From positions 310,001-374,000 of the forward strand of contig NZ_JRKI01000026.1 of assembly GCF_000935125.1 (NCBI RefSeq): 64,000 nucleotides of DNA. The letters are read 5' to 3'. The position numbers and the translations under genes were made by a program. This DNA comes from Streptomyces natalensis ATCC 27448. GTDB taxonomy: Bacteria; Actinomycetota; Actinomycetes; Streptomycetales; Streptomycetaceae. A model generated the notes under the pieces. It did no database searches. It was not told the origin of the DNA and saw only the letters and a list, made by a program, of their open reading frames with translations. How positions within the stretch are numbered: the first letter of the stretch is position 1; every line of letters starts with the position of its first letter. Positions 48,373-57,888 of the stretch are shown in pieces.

Positions 48373-48696
48373 GGAGGTCCTCGGTGTCGTCGTGGGGCGG
48401 CCGGCTCCGGTAGCGGGCTCGCAGTCCCGTACCGTGACCGGAGCACACTGATTCCGAGAGTACTGATTCCATGCCCATCAGACGATAGATTTCGCCATAT
48501 CCGTTGCCAGCAGAGCATTACGCAACCGATTTCGCAGCTCGCACGGCGATACAGGAGCCGCGACGCGCAAAGCCCCCGCCTCGCCCGCACGCCCCGAGAA
48601 GGACCGGCAAAGCCCCGCCGGTCGGTCACCGTGGCGGGGCGGGAGGTACGTGGCGAGGCGGGCGGGGCGGGGGCAGGCAGCGAGGCGCGCGGGGTG

Positions 48697-49578
48697 TCAG
48701 GAGCTGAGGTGGTACTGCGTCCACGGCTGGTGGGCCGGCTCGGGTTCCTGGTACGGCGGCTGGGTGATGGTGCCCCACGGGGCGAGTGCGCTGTCCCAGT
48801 CGGGGGCGAGGGTGCTCATATCGGCCACGGTTTCCGCCGGTTGCGCCGCGCCGGGGTGCCACGCGGACGCCATGCCGTGCCCGGACGGGGCGGTGGCGTT
48901 CCAGGCCGCGGTCTGCTGTGCGGGAATGGTGCACTCGGACTCGTGCAGATCGCCGCGGCGGTGGCGTCCGCCGTAGGTTTCGCCGGCTTGGCCGGGGGCG
49001 TGATGGAAACGCCCCTGGGCGGCCAGCTGCTGGGCGCGGGTGAGCAGCCGGTTGAAGTCCAGACCGAATTCGGTGGCAAGTTCGCGCAGATCGACGCCGG
49101 TCTGCCAACTGCCGACGAGCACCGCGTCCAACGCCGCCGACCAGGAAGGCTCCGATGAGGAGGCCGCGGTGTCGCGGCTCTCGCGCGGGGTGGCCGTGGG
49201 GCGGGTACCGGAAGAAGAAGAATAGGAGGACGGTGCGGCGTCGGGGGTCTGCTCTGACGAGGTATCGGGCGCCGGCGTCGCCGTATCGGTCTCCCGGGGG
49301 GCGGCATTGGGAGCCGCGGCGAGCAGCTGCTCGGCGACTGCGCGGGCGTCGTCCTTGCCCACCGTGCGCCGGGCGATCCGCACTTCCCGCTCGTTCAAGC
49401 CGAACAGACCCGCCACCGCGCCCGTACTGCCGACGGTCACCGCGAAGGCCGCCAGGACCCGTGACCGGTCGGCCTGCGCCTCGTCCAGCCGGGCCTGGGC
49501 CTCCCGCACTCGCTCATCGCCAAGACAAAACGCTTCTGCGAGTACGGCGTTACGGTCCCACAACTCTCTAGGCTCCAT
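48697..49578 (-). CDS. Conserved Streptomyces hypothetical protein
   Basis: A 293-residue protein. Residues 5-95 are helical with an HTH-like end (VAGLFGLNEREVRIARRTVG); 100-150 are Ser/Thr/Pro-rich; 155-185 a second helical unit (LVGSWQTGVDLRELATEFGL), then a Trp/Tyr/Pro-rich tail. I have seen similar proteins in Streptomyces. ATG 49578 chosen. The role is unknown, perhaps DNA-binding. Confidence 0.65.
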   Translation of the reverse strand: MEPRELWDRNAVLAEAFCLGDERVREAQARLDEAQADRSRVLAAFAVTVGSTGAVAGLFGLNEREVRIARRTVGKDDARAVAEQLLAAAPNAAPRETDTATPAPDTSSEQTPDAAPSSYSSSSGTRPTATPRESRDTAASSSEPSWSAALDAVLVGSWQTGVDLRELATEFGLDFNRLLTRAQQLAAQGRFHHAPGQAGETYGGRHRRGDLHESECTIPAQQTAAWNATAPSGHGMASAWHPGAAQPAETVADMSTLAPDWDSALAPWGTITQPPYQEPEPAHQPWTQYHLSS

Positions 49579-49835
49579 ACCCTGACAACGCCGCTCCTCC
49601 GCAGGTGATCCGATCTTGTCTAGCAAAGCACCCCAAAGCAGGCATTCACACACCAGCTGAAAATCACCCCGCAGCGGAGCCGGCGGGCCCCTCCGCGTAC
49701 GGAACAGGCGGGCAACACGGACTGTCAGTGGCGTGGGCTACTGTCTCCGCCAGACAGGCATTCGACTGTTCGCCGATGTGCGGTTCATGACGTGTGGTCC
49801 GCGCAGCGCGTCCGCAGTTGCTGTCCGCGCTTTAC

Positions 49836-49898
49836 GTTACGCATCACGTTACGCAGTTTTACGTTTCGCACTTCGTGTTCCGCACTGTGTGTTCCGCA
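49836..49898 (+). repeat. Five GTTNCGCA repeats before the lipoprotein gene
   Basis: GTTACGCA at 49836 and 49848, GTTTCGCA at 49863, GTTCCGCA at 49877 and 49891, with start spacings 12, 15, 14 and 14. They fill the end of a 336-base gap and stop 16 bases before ATG 49915. They may be regulator-binding repeats or a decayed tandem repeat. Confidence 0.55.
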
Positions 49899-49914
49899 CC
49901 TCTAGGGGGAGGCC

Positions 49915-50931
49915 ATGGCCCGACGTTCTTCGCTCTCACTGTTCCGTTCTTCGGTGTCGCGCTCGTCGGTTTCGGGTGCGCCGGTTTCGCGTACACCGCT
50001 TCCGCCGACGTCGGTCCGTGCCGTGGGAGCGGTGCTCGCCGGTGTGCTGCTGTGCGGTACGGCGGCCTGTTCGCCGTCCGGCGGGGCGGCGCGGGACCGG
50101 TCGGCGAAGCCGGAGCGGTTCAATGCCGCGCCGATCGCCGCGGTGCGCAAGGCCGTCGACAAGGGCGCCAAGCTCAACTCGCTGTCGTACTCCGTCAATG
50201 GCAAGATCGCCGGTCAGGGCACCGTCCAGGGCAAGGTGTCCATCAGCCTGCATCCGCGGGCCCTCGACATGCGGATGACGGCGGCCGGCGGGGTGCGGTC
50301 GGGCGAGATCTCGGTACGGCTCATCGGCAACACGGTGTACGTGGACGGGGGCGAGCGCGCGGCGGCGGCCCTGCACGGCAAGCACTGGCTGAAGTTCCAG
50401 ATGCGGGGCAAGGGGCCGGGCGGCGCGGCCGGTTTCGGAGGCATGCGGCAGCAGGCCGACCAGGACCCGGCGGCGCAGGCGTCGTTGCTCACGCAGTCCA
50501 AGAACATCAAGAAGGTCGGCCAGGAGACCGTCGGCGGGGTCCGGACGACGCACTACGCCGGTACGGTCTCGGTCGATGAGCTGCTGAAGCGGCGGCCCGC
50601 CAAGGACGCCCTGGCGGCCAAGCGGCGCGAGCGGGCGGTCCAGCGGTACAAGGCCCTCGGGGTGAATGCGCTGACGCTGGATCTGTGGGTCGGACCCGAT
50701 GACCGTACGGTGAAGTTCCGCGAGCGCGCGACGACGGACCGGGGGCCGCTGGACCTCACCCTGCGCTTCTTCGACGTCAACAAGCCGGTCACGGTCCAGG
50801 CGCCGCCCGCGTCCGACACCATGGACCTGACGCAGCGCTTCCGGCAGGGATTCCGGCCGGGGGCCCAGCAGGGCTTCAAGGAACGCGGGGGCGCCGGGGT
50901 CGGCACGGGGATAGGCACCGGGTCGGCGTGA
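49915..50931 (+). CDS. Secreted lipoprotein (LppX/LolA-like)
   Basis: A 338-residue protein with a long basic N-terminus and a signal peptide ending in a lipobox CGTAAC (Cys52). The mature domain (LNSLSYSVNGKIAGQGTVQG; MRMTAAGGVRSGEISVRLIG; VGQETVGGVRTTHYAGTVSV; LTLDLWVGPDDRTVKFRE) fits the half-barrel LppX/LprG/LolA-like proteins that bind lipids. The C-terminal tail is Gly-rich. ATG 49915 follows tagggggaggcc. Likely anchored on the outer face of the membrane. Confidence 0.8.
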   Translation: MARRSSLSLFRSSVSRSSVSGAPVSRTPLPPTSVRAVGAVLAGVLLCGTAACSPSGGAARDRSAKPERFNAAPIAAVRKAVDKGAKLNSLSYSVNGKIAGQGTVQGKVSISLHPRALDMRMTAAGGVRSGEISVRLIGNTVYVDGGERAAAALHGKHWLKFQMRGKGPGGAAGFGGMRQQADQDPAAQASLLTQSKNIKKVGQETVGGVRTTHYAGTVSVDELLKRRPAKDALAAKRRERAVQRYKALGVNALTLDLWVGPDDRTVKFRERATTDRGPLDLTLRFFDVNKPVTVQAPPASDTMDLTQRFRQGFRPGAQQGFKERGGAGVGTGIGTGSA

Positions 50932-50971
50932 GCCCACGCCGACCCATGGGACAGGCCCTGGACGCCAGGGC

Positions 50972-51841
50972 CTAGACCTGGGCCTCGCTCTCGTCGGGGT
51001 GCGGCAGGCCGATCGGGTTGGGGAACGGCAGGACGTCCGCGGCCAGGATGCGTCGTACGACGTCTTCCAGGCCCTCCAGGAGTCGGTCGGTCTGCGGCCT
51101 GGAGAGCGGGCGGAGCAGCTGGGCCGCCAGGCGGTCGGTCTCCTCCTCGATACGGTTGCGCTCCTGGCGGCCGCGGTCGGTGGCATCGCCGCGCCGGTCC
51201 AGCAGCCCGCGGGAGCGCAGCCGGTCGGCGGCGGCCGCCCATTCCTCCTCGGTCCAGCCGCGGTCCTGCCGGATGGTGTCCTTGGGGACGCGGCCGGCCC
51301 CGGCGCTCAGGACCAGGGCCTCGCAGCCGTCGAGCCCTTCGTCGGCGAGGACGCACAGGTGGGCGTCGCCCCGGAACTCGCGCAGTGCGGTGCTCAGTTG
51401 CCACAGCCGCTCGACGGGGTCGGCGTGATCGCACAGCGCGCGGTTCGCGGCGAACAGCGGCCGCGCGACGACGGGCGCGTCCTCGACGATCGTCAGCAGC
51501 GGGCCCGACAGCTCGGCGGCCGTCTCGTCCAGTCCGGGGTGAATCCCGCGCAGGGCGCCGGCGGCGCGGCGGGCGCGTTCCTCCAGGACATGGGTGGGGC
51601 TGACGAGCTGCCAGGCCGCGGGCAGCGCGCGGGCCACCATGCCGGGCGCGAAGACGCCGAGCACGGCGGTGGCGAGCGAGGGTTCCACGGCACCGAGCGG
51701 TGCCGTACGGGAGGCGAAGTAGCCCATCCAGAAGCCTTTGAGGCCCAGGGCCTTGCCCAGGCCACGACACTCCTCGTCGAAGTAGGTGACGGCGTGCAGC
51801 GGTTCGGTCAACAGCCAAAGCGATCGGGCGCGCAGCTCCAT
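50972..51841 (-). CDS. SCO6745-family protein
   Basis: A 289-residue helical protein matching the SCO6745 family of actinobacteria (RSLWLLTEPLHAVTYFDEEC at the start; LKGFWMGYFASRTAPLGAVE; LLTIVEDAPVVARPLFAANR; RQDRGWTEEEWAAAADRLRS). The second half looks like a winged helix. The biochemical function is not known to me. It ends near the lipoprotein gene, convergent. Confidence 0.75.
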   Translation of the reverse strand: MELRARSLWLLTEPLHAVTYFDEECRGLGKALGLKGFWMGYFASRTAPLGAVEPSLATAVLGVFAPGMVARALPAAWQLVSPTHVLEERARRAAGALRGIHPGLDETAAELSGPLLTIVEDAPVVARPLFAANRALCDHADPVERLWQLSTALREFRGDAHLCVLADEGLDGCEALVLSAGAGRVPKDTIRQDRGWTEEEWAAAADRLRSRGLLDRRGDATDRGRQERNRIEEETDRLAAQLLRPLSRPQTDRLLEGLEDVVRRILAADVLPFPNPIGLPHPDESEAQV

Positions 51842-51873
51842 GCCCGCACGCTACCCCTCTAAGATCACCGGCC

Positions 51874-52776
51874 ATGCCCACCAACGCGCGAACCACCGCA
51901 TCCATAGTGAGCGACGCCCTCGACCACATCACGGCCGGCTACGTCTTTCCGGAACGAGCCGCCGACATCGACAAGGCCCTCCGGGCGCGGCTCGCCGCCG
52001 GCGAGTACGACGGACTGAGCGGCCCCGACCTGTGCACGACGGTGACCGCCCAGTTACACGAGATCTGCCCGGACCGGCATCTGCGACTCCTGTGGCGGGA
52101 CGAGCCGCAGTCCCTCGCACCGGCGGACGCCGACGAGGGCCAGGCGGCGTTCCTCGCGCTGCTGCGCTCCGAGAACCAGGGCATTCGCCGCATCGAGTGG
52201 CTCGACGGGAACATCGGCTACCTCGACATCCGGCTGATCGCCGATGCCGGGGAGGGGGGCCGGGCGATCGGCGCGGCGATGGAGCTGGTCGCGCACACCC
52301 GCGCCCTCATCCTCGATCTGCGGAAGTGCAGCGGCGGTGCGCCCACCGGCGCCGCCCTGTGGTGCACCTATTTCTTCCCCGACGATCAGGTGCACCTCAA
52401 CGACATCTACGAGCGCAGGACGGACTCCCTCCGCCAGTACTGGACCGCTTCCCATCTGCCCGCACCGCGTTATCTCGGCCGTCCCGTATACGTGCTGACC
52501 AGCGCCGCGACCTTCTCGGGCGGCGAGGACGTGGCGTACACCCTTCAGGCGCACGGTCGCGCGGCGATCATCGGGGAGACGACCGGGGGCGGGGCTCATC
52601 CGACCGACCCGTACCCGGTGACCGAGCACATCACCGTCACCGTGCCGACCGCCCGGACGATCAACGCGGTGACGGGGACGAACTGGGAGGGGGTCGGCGT
52701 GTCACCGGATCGCGCGGTGCCCGCGGAGCAGGCGCTCGAGGCCGCCGTGGAGGACCTGAAGGGTCGGGAGGAGTAG
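51874..52776 (+). CDS. S41-family peptidase
   Basis: A 300-residue S41 (C-terminal processing/IRBP-like) serine peptidase without signal peptide. Features: an N-terminal helical cap (IVSDALDHITAGYVFPERAA), GNIGYLDIRLIADAGEG, ALILDLRKCSGGAPTGAALW, and the active-site stretch YVLTSAATFSGGEDVAYTLQ with the nucleophile Ser after the Phe, then GETTGGGAHPTDPYPV. Being cytoplasmic, it probably acts as a tail-specific or regulatory protease. ATG 51874. Confidence 0.85.
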   Translation: MPTNARTTASIVSDALDHITAGYVFPERAADIDKALRARLAAGEYDGLSGPDLCTTVTAQLHEICPDRHLRLLWRDEPQSLAPADADEGQAAFLALLRSENQGIRRIEWLDGNIGYLDIRLIADAGEGGRAIGAAMELVAHTRALILDLRKCSGGAPTGAALWCTYFFPDDQVHLNDIYERRTDSLRQYWTASHLPAPRYLGRPVYVLTSAATFSGGEDVAYTLQAHGRAAIIGETTGGGAHPTDPYPVTEHITVTVPTARTINAVTGTNWEGVGVSPDRAVPAEQALEAAVEDLKGREE

Positions 52777-52786
52777 CCGGGAGGGC

Positions 52787-53029
52787 TCAGGTGGTGGTGC
52801 GGCCGACGCCGCCCGCCCCGAAGCCGGAGTCCCAGGCCCACAGATGGGCGCAGTTGGGGCACTGGAGGTGCAGTCGGCTGCCCTCGTTCGACAGCAGATA
52901 GCGCCAGTGGTCGGCGCAGGTGCGGCCGTCGAGGCAGGTGGCGCAGGCCCGGTGGTCCTGACATCCGGGGCACGGCACCCAGGCCCGGCGGCCGATATCG
53001 GCGGTGGGATCGAGCGGCAGCATGCTCAT
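52787..53029 (-). CDS. Small zinc-binding protein
   Basis: An 80-residue protein with CPGC, CATC, CADHW and CPNCAHLW, enough ligands for two zinc sites. ATG 53029 overlaps the upstream gene's stop as ATGA, so it is co-expressed with the DUF6400-like gene. Function unknown. Confidence 0.65.
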   Translation of the reverse strand: MSMLPLDPTADIGRRAWVPCPGCQDHRACATCLDGRTCADHWRYLLSNEGSRLHLQCPNCAHLWAWDSGFGAGGVGRTTT

Positions 53030-53262
53030 GCCTGTCCGGAGGCCGGCAGCACACCCTCGGCGACCAGCATGTCGTAGGTGGCCTGCTGCTCGGCGTCCAG
53101 ACCCGAGTAGAGCAGCCGCTCGGCCGCCGCCTCGCCCTCCATCACCTCAAGGGGATTCCAGGCGTCGCCCAGCGCCGCGAGCACCTCGGTCCGGCGCCGG
53201 GTTTCGTGCTCGGTGAGGTCGAACGCGAATATGTGGTGGTCCGGGCTGTTGCGGTCGATCAT
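53026..53262 (-). CDS. DUF6400-like small protein
   Basis: A 78-residue helical protein. LTEHETRRRTEVLAALGDAW, then RLLYSGLDAEQQATYDMLVA resembles DUF6400 family proteins of Streptomyces. ATG 53262; its end is coupled to the zinc protein. Role unknown. Confidence 0.6.
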   Translation of the reverse strand: MIDRNSPDHHIFAFDLTEHETRRRTEVLAALGDAWNPLEVMEGEAAAERLLYSGLDAEQQATYDMLVAEGVLPASGQA

Positions 53263-53481
53263 GGTGCGGGTCCCATGGCACTTGGGGATGATTCGGACGT
53301 GTTTACCAAGTGGGGCGGGACTGAGGAAGCGTCAGACCAGGAGGCCGCGTTCCGACGGCCGGTCCGGGGCGAGGGCCAGGCGGCCCGAATACGCCACATC
53401 ATGCGGCGTATTACCCATTCCCCTCGATCCGTTTAATCCGTTATGCCCGACATGGCGATGAGTCGGCGAGCGTGACGTATC

Positions 53482-54753
53482 TCATCGCCCGGCCGCCGGG
53501 TCGCCGGGCAGGCGGCGCACCGCGACGGCCGCGGCGTCATCGCCGAGACGTCCGTCCGTATGCGTCAGCAGCTCCTCGCGCAGGCGCCGCAGCAGCTGCT
53601 GCGGACTGCTCTCGCTCCAGGCGGCGGCGCGCTCGGCGAGCGGGTAGAACGCGCCCCTGCTGTCGCGGGCCTCGGCCACCCCGTCGGTGTACAGCAGCAG
53701 AAGATCACCGGGCTCGAAGGGGAAGGTCTCGACCACGTACTCGGGCTCCCCTGCCAGAACACCGAGGCCGATCGGCAGGGCGGCCCGCTGGGGGTGCAGG
53801 ATCGTGATCTCACCATCGCGCAGCAGGAGGGCGGGGGGATGACCGCAAGTGATGGTGCGCAGTACGGGCCACTGGTCGGGGATGTCGAAGAGCGAGGCGG
53901 TCGCGAAGGTTTCGTCGGTGTCGGCATGGGCGGCGGCGGCACCGCCCGTCGCCCCGTCGCGCACCCTCCCCCCGTCGCGTTCCGCCCCCCTGTCACCGTC
54001 CGCCGCCGCGTGGGCGGCCCCCGGGTCGGCGCGCCACTGGCCGCTGTCCCAGCGGACGGCCCCGTCGAGATGAATGGCGAGGTTGGGCAGCGTGGCCTGA
54101 CGGTGGGCGGCGGCGCGGAAGGCGCCGAGGAGGAGGGCGGCATGGCTGTAGGCGGGCAGCCCCTTGCCCCGTACATCGCCGATGATCAGCCGGGTGCTGT
54201 AGGTGGTACGCGCCGCCGCGAACAGATCGCCGCCCATTTCCGCCTCCTCCTCGGCGGGCAGATAGAGCGAGGCGATCTCCAGCGCACCGCTGCGCCGGGG
54301 CAGCGGCCGCAGCAGGACCTGCTGGGCGACACCGGCCACCGAGCGGCTGCGGATGAGCCGTCGCTCGTTGCGTTCCCGTACGGCGGCGAACAGCACGACC
54401 AGCGCGCTGACGGCCACCAGGGCGGCGATCTGGGCCTGGAGGTTCTCGGTGAACAGCACGCCCCGCGCGATCCCGATGAACACCTGGGCGGCGACCGCGA
54501 GAGCACCGATCGCGGCGGTGACACGGGGCCCCGCGAAAGCCGCCGAGACGGCGGGCGCGGCGACGAGGAGCGGCCCGAGATGGATGTCGGGCGGCGAGAG
54601 CACATCGATCACGACAACGGTGACGATCAGTCCGACCGGGATCAGCGTCAGAACAGGGCTCAGACCTCGCCGCCCGGGCAGCAGCCCCCGGAGGGCTTCA
54701 GACAGCCGTCGCGCCAGTCGTCCAGGCATGTGCACCAGCCGTTGAAAGGCCAT
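53482..54753 (-). CDS. Membrane-bound SpoIIE-type PP2C phosphatase
   Basis: A 423-residue protein. About five hydrophobic segments lie in residues 30-130 (LTLIPVGLIVTVVVIDVL; LVAVSALVVLFAAVRER). A cytoplasmic SpoIIE/PP2C domain follows: YLPAEEEAEMGGDLFAA and RLIIGDVRGKGLPAYSHAAL carry metal-binding Asp residues, then TITCGHPPALLLRDG and LLLYTDGVAEARD. A 45-residue low-complexity Ala/Asp/Gly insertion sits in the catalytic domain. It probably dephosphorylates an anti-anti-sigma factor. The start (ATG 54753) is uncertain. Confidence 0.85.
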   Translation of the reverse strand: MAFQRLVHMPGRLARRLSEALRGLLPGRRGLSPVLTLIPVGLIVTVVVIDVLSPPDIHLGPLLVAAPAVSAAFAGPRVTAAIGALAVAAQVFIGIARGVLFTENLQAQIAALVAVSALVVLFAAVRERNERRLIRSRSVAGVAQQVLLRPLPRRSGALEIASLYLPAEEEAEMGGDLFAAARTTYSTRLIIGDVRGKGLPAYSHAALLLGAFRAAAHRQATLPNLAIHLDGAVRWDSGQWRADPGAAHAAADGDRGAERDGGRVRDGATGGAAAAHADTDETFATASLFDIPDQWPVLRTITCGHPPALLLRDGEITILHPQRAALPIGLGVLAGEPEYVVETFPFEPGDLLLLYTDGVAEARDSRGAFYPLAERAAAWSESSPQQLLRRLREELLTHTDGRLGDDAAAVAVRRLPGDPAAGR

Positions 54754-54999
54754 GCACCATATTTGCACCCATAACAGATAAATGTCCGCTTAGTGCGGCG
54801 GCGCATCTCCCACGCGCCCGGTGACGCACCCGGTGCCATGCCTGGCGACGCGCCCGGAAACGCACGTGACGCCCTTCACCGATCGTCGCCGATCTTCAGC
54901 GACCGACCGATTCGCGCCGGCCCCCCACCCCAACTCCCCTACCAACAGAACGAGTTATCCCATCCGTCCCGCCGGGCACCCCGCCACCGCACACACCCC

Positions 55000-55410
<411 letters not shown>

Positions 55411-55495
55411 GTGTTTTCCCTCTCGCACGGCATCGAGCTTCATTGAGCTTCATTCAGGGGCAACCATTGCACACACTTAGATTGGATGCAACTTG

Positions 55496-55507
55496 GTTGT
55501 ACACAAC
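55496..55507. promoter_or_regulatory. Probable OhrR operator GTTGTACACAAC
   Basis: A 12-base perfect palindrome 28 bases before the ohrR start, in the AT-rich divergent gap. A second, looser inverted pair (TTGCA at 55467, TGCAA at 55487) lies nearer ohr. OhrR sites in other bacteria are comparable AT-rich inverted repeats. Confidence 0.65.
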
Positions 55508-55535
55508 TCAATAACCAGCGAGCTAATCTGAACCC

Positions 55536-55988
55536 ATGACCACGCTCCCGGTACCCGACTCCGAACTGCTCCGCCTCGACCACCAGGTCTGCTTCCAGCT
55601 GCATGCCGCCTCGCGCGCCTTCGGCAGCGTCTACCGGGACGCCCTCAAGGACCTGGGCCTGACCTATCCCCAGTACCTGGCCATGCTGGTCCTCTGGGAG
55701 CACGGCGCGCAGCCCGTCAAGGCCATCGGCGAGCAGCTGCGGCTGGACTCCGGCACCCTCTCCCCTCTCCTCAAGCGGCTGGAGGGCGCCGGCCTGGTAC
55801 GCCGCGAGCGCAGCACCGAGGACGAGCGCTCGGTGACCGTCCATCTGACGGCCGCCGGCGAGGACCTGCGGGAACGGGCCCTGCCGGTGCCCCGCCGGAT
55901 GCTGGCCGCCACGGGCCTGACCGTCGAGGAACTTCGTATGCTGAGGGGTCTGTTGGGACGGGTCACCGCCGCCCTCGACGAGGTCTGA
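55536..55988 (+). CDS. ohrR: OhrR, MarR-family peroxide sensor
   Basis: A 150-residue MarR-family repressor. The peroxide-sensing Cys19 is in LRLDHQVCFQLHAASRA, the hallmark of OhrR. The winged helix is AIGEQLRLDSGTLSPLLKRL then LVRRERSTEDERSVTVHLT. Oxidation of the Cys would release DNA and induce ohr and ohrR. ATG 55536. Confidence 0.95.
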   Translation: MTTLPVPDSELLRLDHQVCFQLHAASRAFGSVYRDALKDLGLTYPQYLAMLVLWEHGAQPVKAIGEQLRLDSGTLSPLLKRLEGAGLVRRERSTEDERSVTVHLTAAGEDLRERALPVPRRMLAATGLTVEELRMLRGLLGRVTAALDEV

Positions 55989-56282
55989 CGCCCCGTCGGC
56001 GTACGGCCAGGGGCCGGGCCCGTGGGCCGAGTCCGACGACGTCTCCCCGTACCCTCCGTCGGCCCGTGCCGTTAGGACAGGCAGATGCCATCCAGCGTGT
56101 GCGGCATGGGGCCGCGCACTCCCTCGCACGCCCCGGTACGCCCATCACTCCATTGAGCTACCGAGGTTGGGGAGTCCTCGGGACCACGGCGTATAAAGAG
56201 TGGCCGAACCAGCCGGAGCCGCCGGCGAGCACCCGCCAGGACGCGGTTGGCAGCACGCCTACGAACAGCGGAGGAGCGCCAC

Positions 56283-56516
56283 GTGAATGCGGCAGAAGTT
56301 GTCAACGACCTGCTGGTCCAACGATTCGGGGTGGCAAAGGCCGACATCCGCTTCGAGACCCCGCTGCGCAAGCTGAAGATGGACTCCCTGGCGCTGGAGG
56401 AACTCCGGGTGCTCATCGAGGTCCAGCTGGACATCGATCTCGATGAGGTGGCGCTGACCTCGCGGGACACCGTGGGTGCGCTGGTGTCCGCCGTCGACGG
56501 CAAAGTCGCGGCGTGA
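56283..56516 (+). CDS. Acyl carrier protein
   Basis: A 77-residue carrier protein with the phosphopantetheine-attachment Ser35 in KMDSLALEELRV. GTG 56283 follows ggaggagcgccac. It overlaps the ketosynthase start by 4 bases. It is not beside the primary fabD-fabH-acpP cluster genes, so it probably serves a specialised acyl or polyketide product with the adjacent ketosynthase. Confidence 0.85.
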   Translation: MNAAEVVNDLLVQRFGVAKADIRFETPLRKLKMDSLALEELRVLIEVQLDIDLDEVALTSRDTVGALVSAVDGKVAA

Positions 56517-57754
56517 CCGCCCGGCAGCAGCCGTTCTCCGCGGCGGTGACGGGGCTGGGGCTGGTGACCGCGGCAGGTGTGGGCGCGAAGGCCGCCTGGC
56601 ACACCATCACCCATGACTGCGCGCCCGGCGGGGTGTCCCGGCCGGACGAACTCATGGACCTCCCCTGCGACTTCATGTACACGGTCGGGGACCTGGACCC
56701 GGCCGAGGTGCTGGGTGTGGCGACCCAGCGGCTGATGGACCGCTTCTCGCAGTTCGCGGTGATCGCCGCCCGCGAGGCGGTCGCGGATGCCGGGCTGGAG
56801 CCGGAGACCTGGGACAGCGCCCGGGTCGCGGTCGTCATCGGCTCCGCGCACGGCGGCGTGTCCTTCTACGACGAGCAGCACACGACGATGCTCCAGCGCG
56901 GCGCCCGCCGGGTCTCCCCCAAGCTCGCCCCGCTGAGCGTCATCAACAGCGCGGCCAGCAGCGTCTGCACGGACCTGGGCGTGCACGGTCCCAGCTTCGG
57001 TGTGGCGACGGCCTGCTCCTCCGGCGCCGTCGCGGTGGGCACCGCGCACCAGCTGCTGCGCGCCGGGGTCTGCGATATCGCCATCGCCGGCGGCGCGGAG
57101 TCGACCATCGCACGCCTGCTGGTCGCCAGCGCCTGCCAGATGAAGGCGGTCTCCACCCGTCGGGACAAGCCGTCCGCGGCCTGTCGGCCCTTCGATGTGG
57201 AGCGGGACGGTTTCGTGGTCGGCGAGGGCGCGGGTTTGCTCGTACTGGAGCGGCCCGAGCACGCCCGCGCCCGGGGAGCCACCGTCCGCGCACAGGTCTC
57301 GGGGTACGGCGCATCGAGCGATGCCTACGCGGCGGTGGCGCCGGACCCCGACGGCACGGGCATCGAGCGGGCGCTGCGGACGGCGCTGGCGGACGCGGAG
57401 GTCGCGCCGGGCGATGTCGGATACGTCAATGCGCACGGCACCTCGACGGTCGTCAACGATCTGATCGAGGCGATGATGCTGGAGCGGGTGCTCGGCGATC
57501 ATCTGCTGGTCTCGTCCACCAAGGCGATGACCGGACACACCCTGGGCGCCGCCGGCGGGATCGAGACCGCGCTGACCGTGCTGGCGCTGGAGCACCAGCT
57601 GGTGCCGCCGACCGCCAATCTTGAGGTGCCCGATCATCGGATCCCCCTCGACCTCGTGCGCCAGGAAGCCCGGCCCGCGAGGTTCGACTGCGCGGTCAAG
57701 ACGTCGCTCGGCTTCGGCGGACACAACGCCGCGCTCGTGCTGACGCGCGGTTAG
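56513..57754 (+). CDS. Beta-ketoacyl-ACP synthase (KAS II / KS-alpha type)
   Basis: A 413-residue condensing enzyme with a full active site: C168 (GVATACSSGAVAV), H308 (VNAHGTST), K337 and H342 (STKAMTGHTLGAAGG). The length and motif SLGFGGHNAALVL are those of FabF-like ketosynthases. No chain-length factor, ketoreductase or thioesterase gene is adjacent. GTG 56513 overlaps the ACP gene, and a hydrolase follows after 134 bases. It likely extends an acyl chain held on the adjacent ACP. Confidence 0.9.
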   Translation: MTARQQPFSAAVTGLGLVTAAGVGAKAAWHTITHDCAPGGVSRPDELMDLPCDFMYTVGDLDPAEVLGVATQRLMDRFSQFAVIAAREAVADAGLEPETWDSARVAVVIGSAHGGVSFYDEQHTTMLQRGARRVSPKLAPLSVINSAASSVCTDLGVHGPSFGVATACSSGAVAVGTAHQLLRAGVCDIAIAGGAESTIARLLVASACQMKAVSTRRDKPSAACRPFDVERDGFVVGEGAGLLVLERPEHARARGATVRAQVSGYGASSDAYAAVAPDPDGTGIERALRTALADAEVAPGDVGYVNAHGTSTVVNDLIEAMMLERVLGDHLLVSSTKAMTGHTLGAAGGIETALTVLALEHQLVPPTANLEVPDHRIPLDLVRQEARPARFDCAVKTSLGFGGHNAALVLTRG

Positions 57755-57888
57755 CCCCGTTGCCGCCCCTGGCTCCGCACCCCACGAATATTCCGCACCC
57801 GCAAACAGTGACCGATGGGAACGGGCGCGCCACCTCGGCGCGGCCCGTTCCCGTCGGTCTTCTCCCGCTTCTCCCGAAGGAATCAGCC

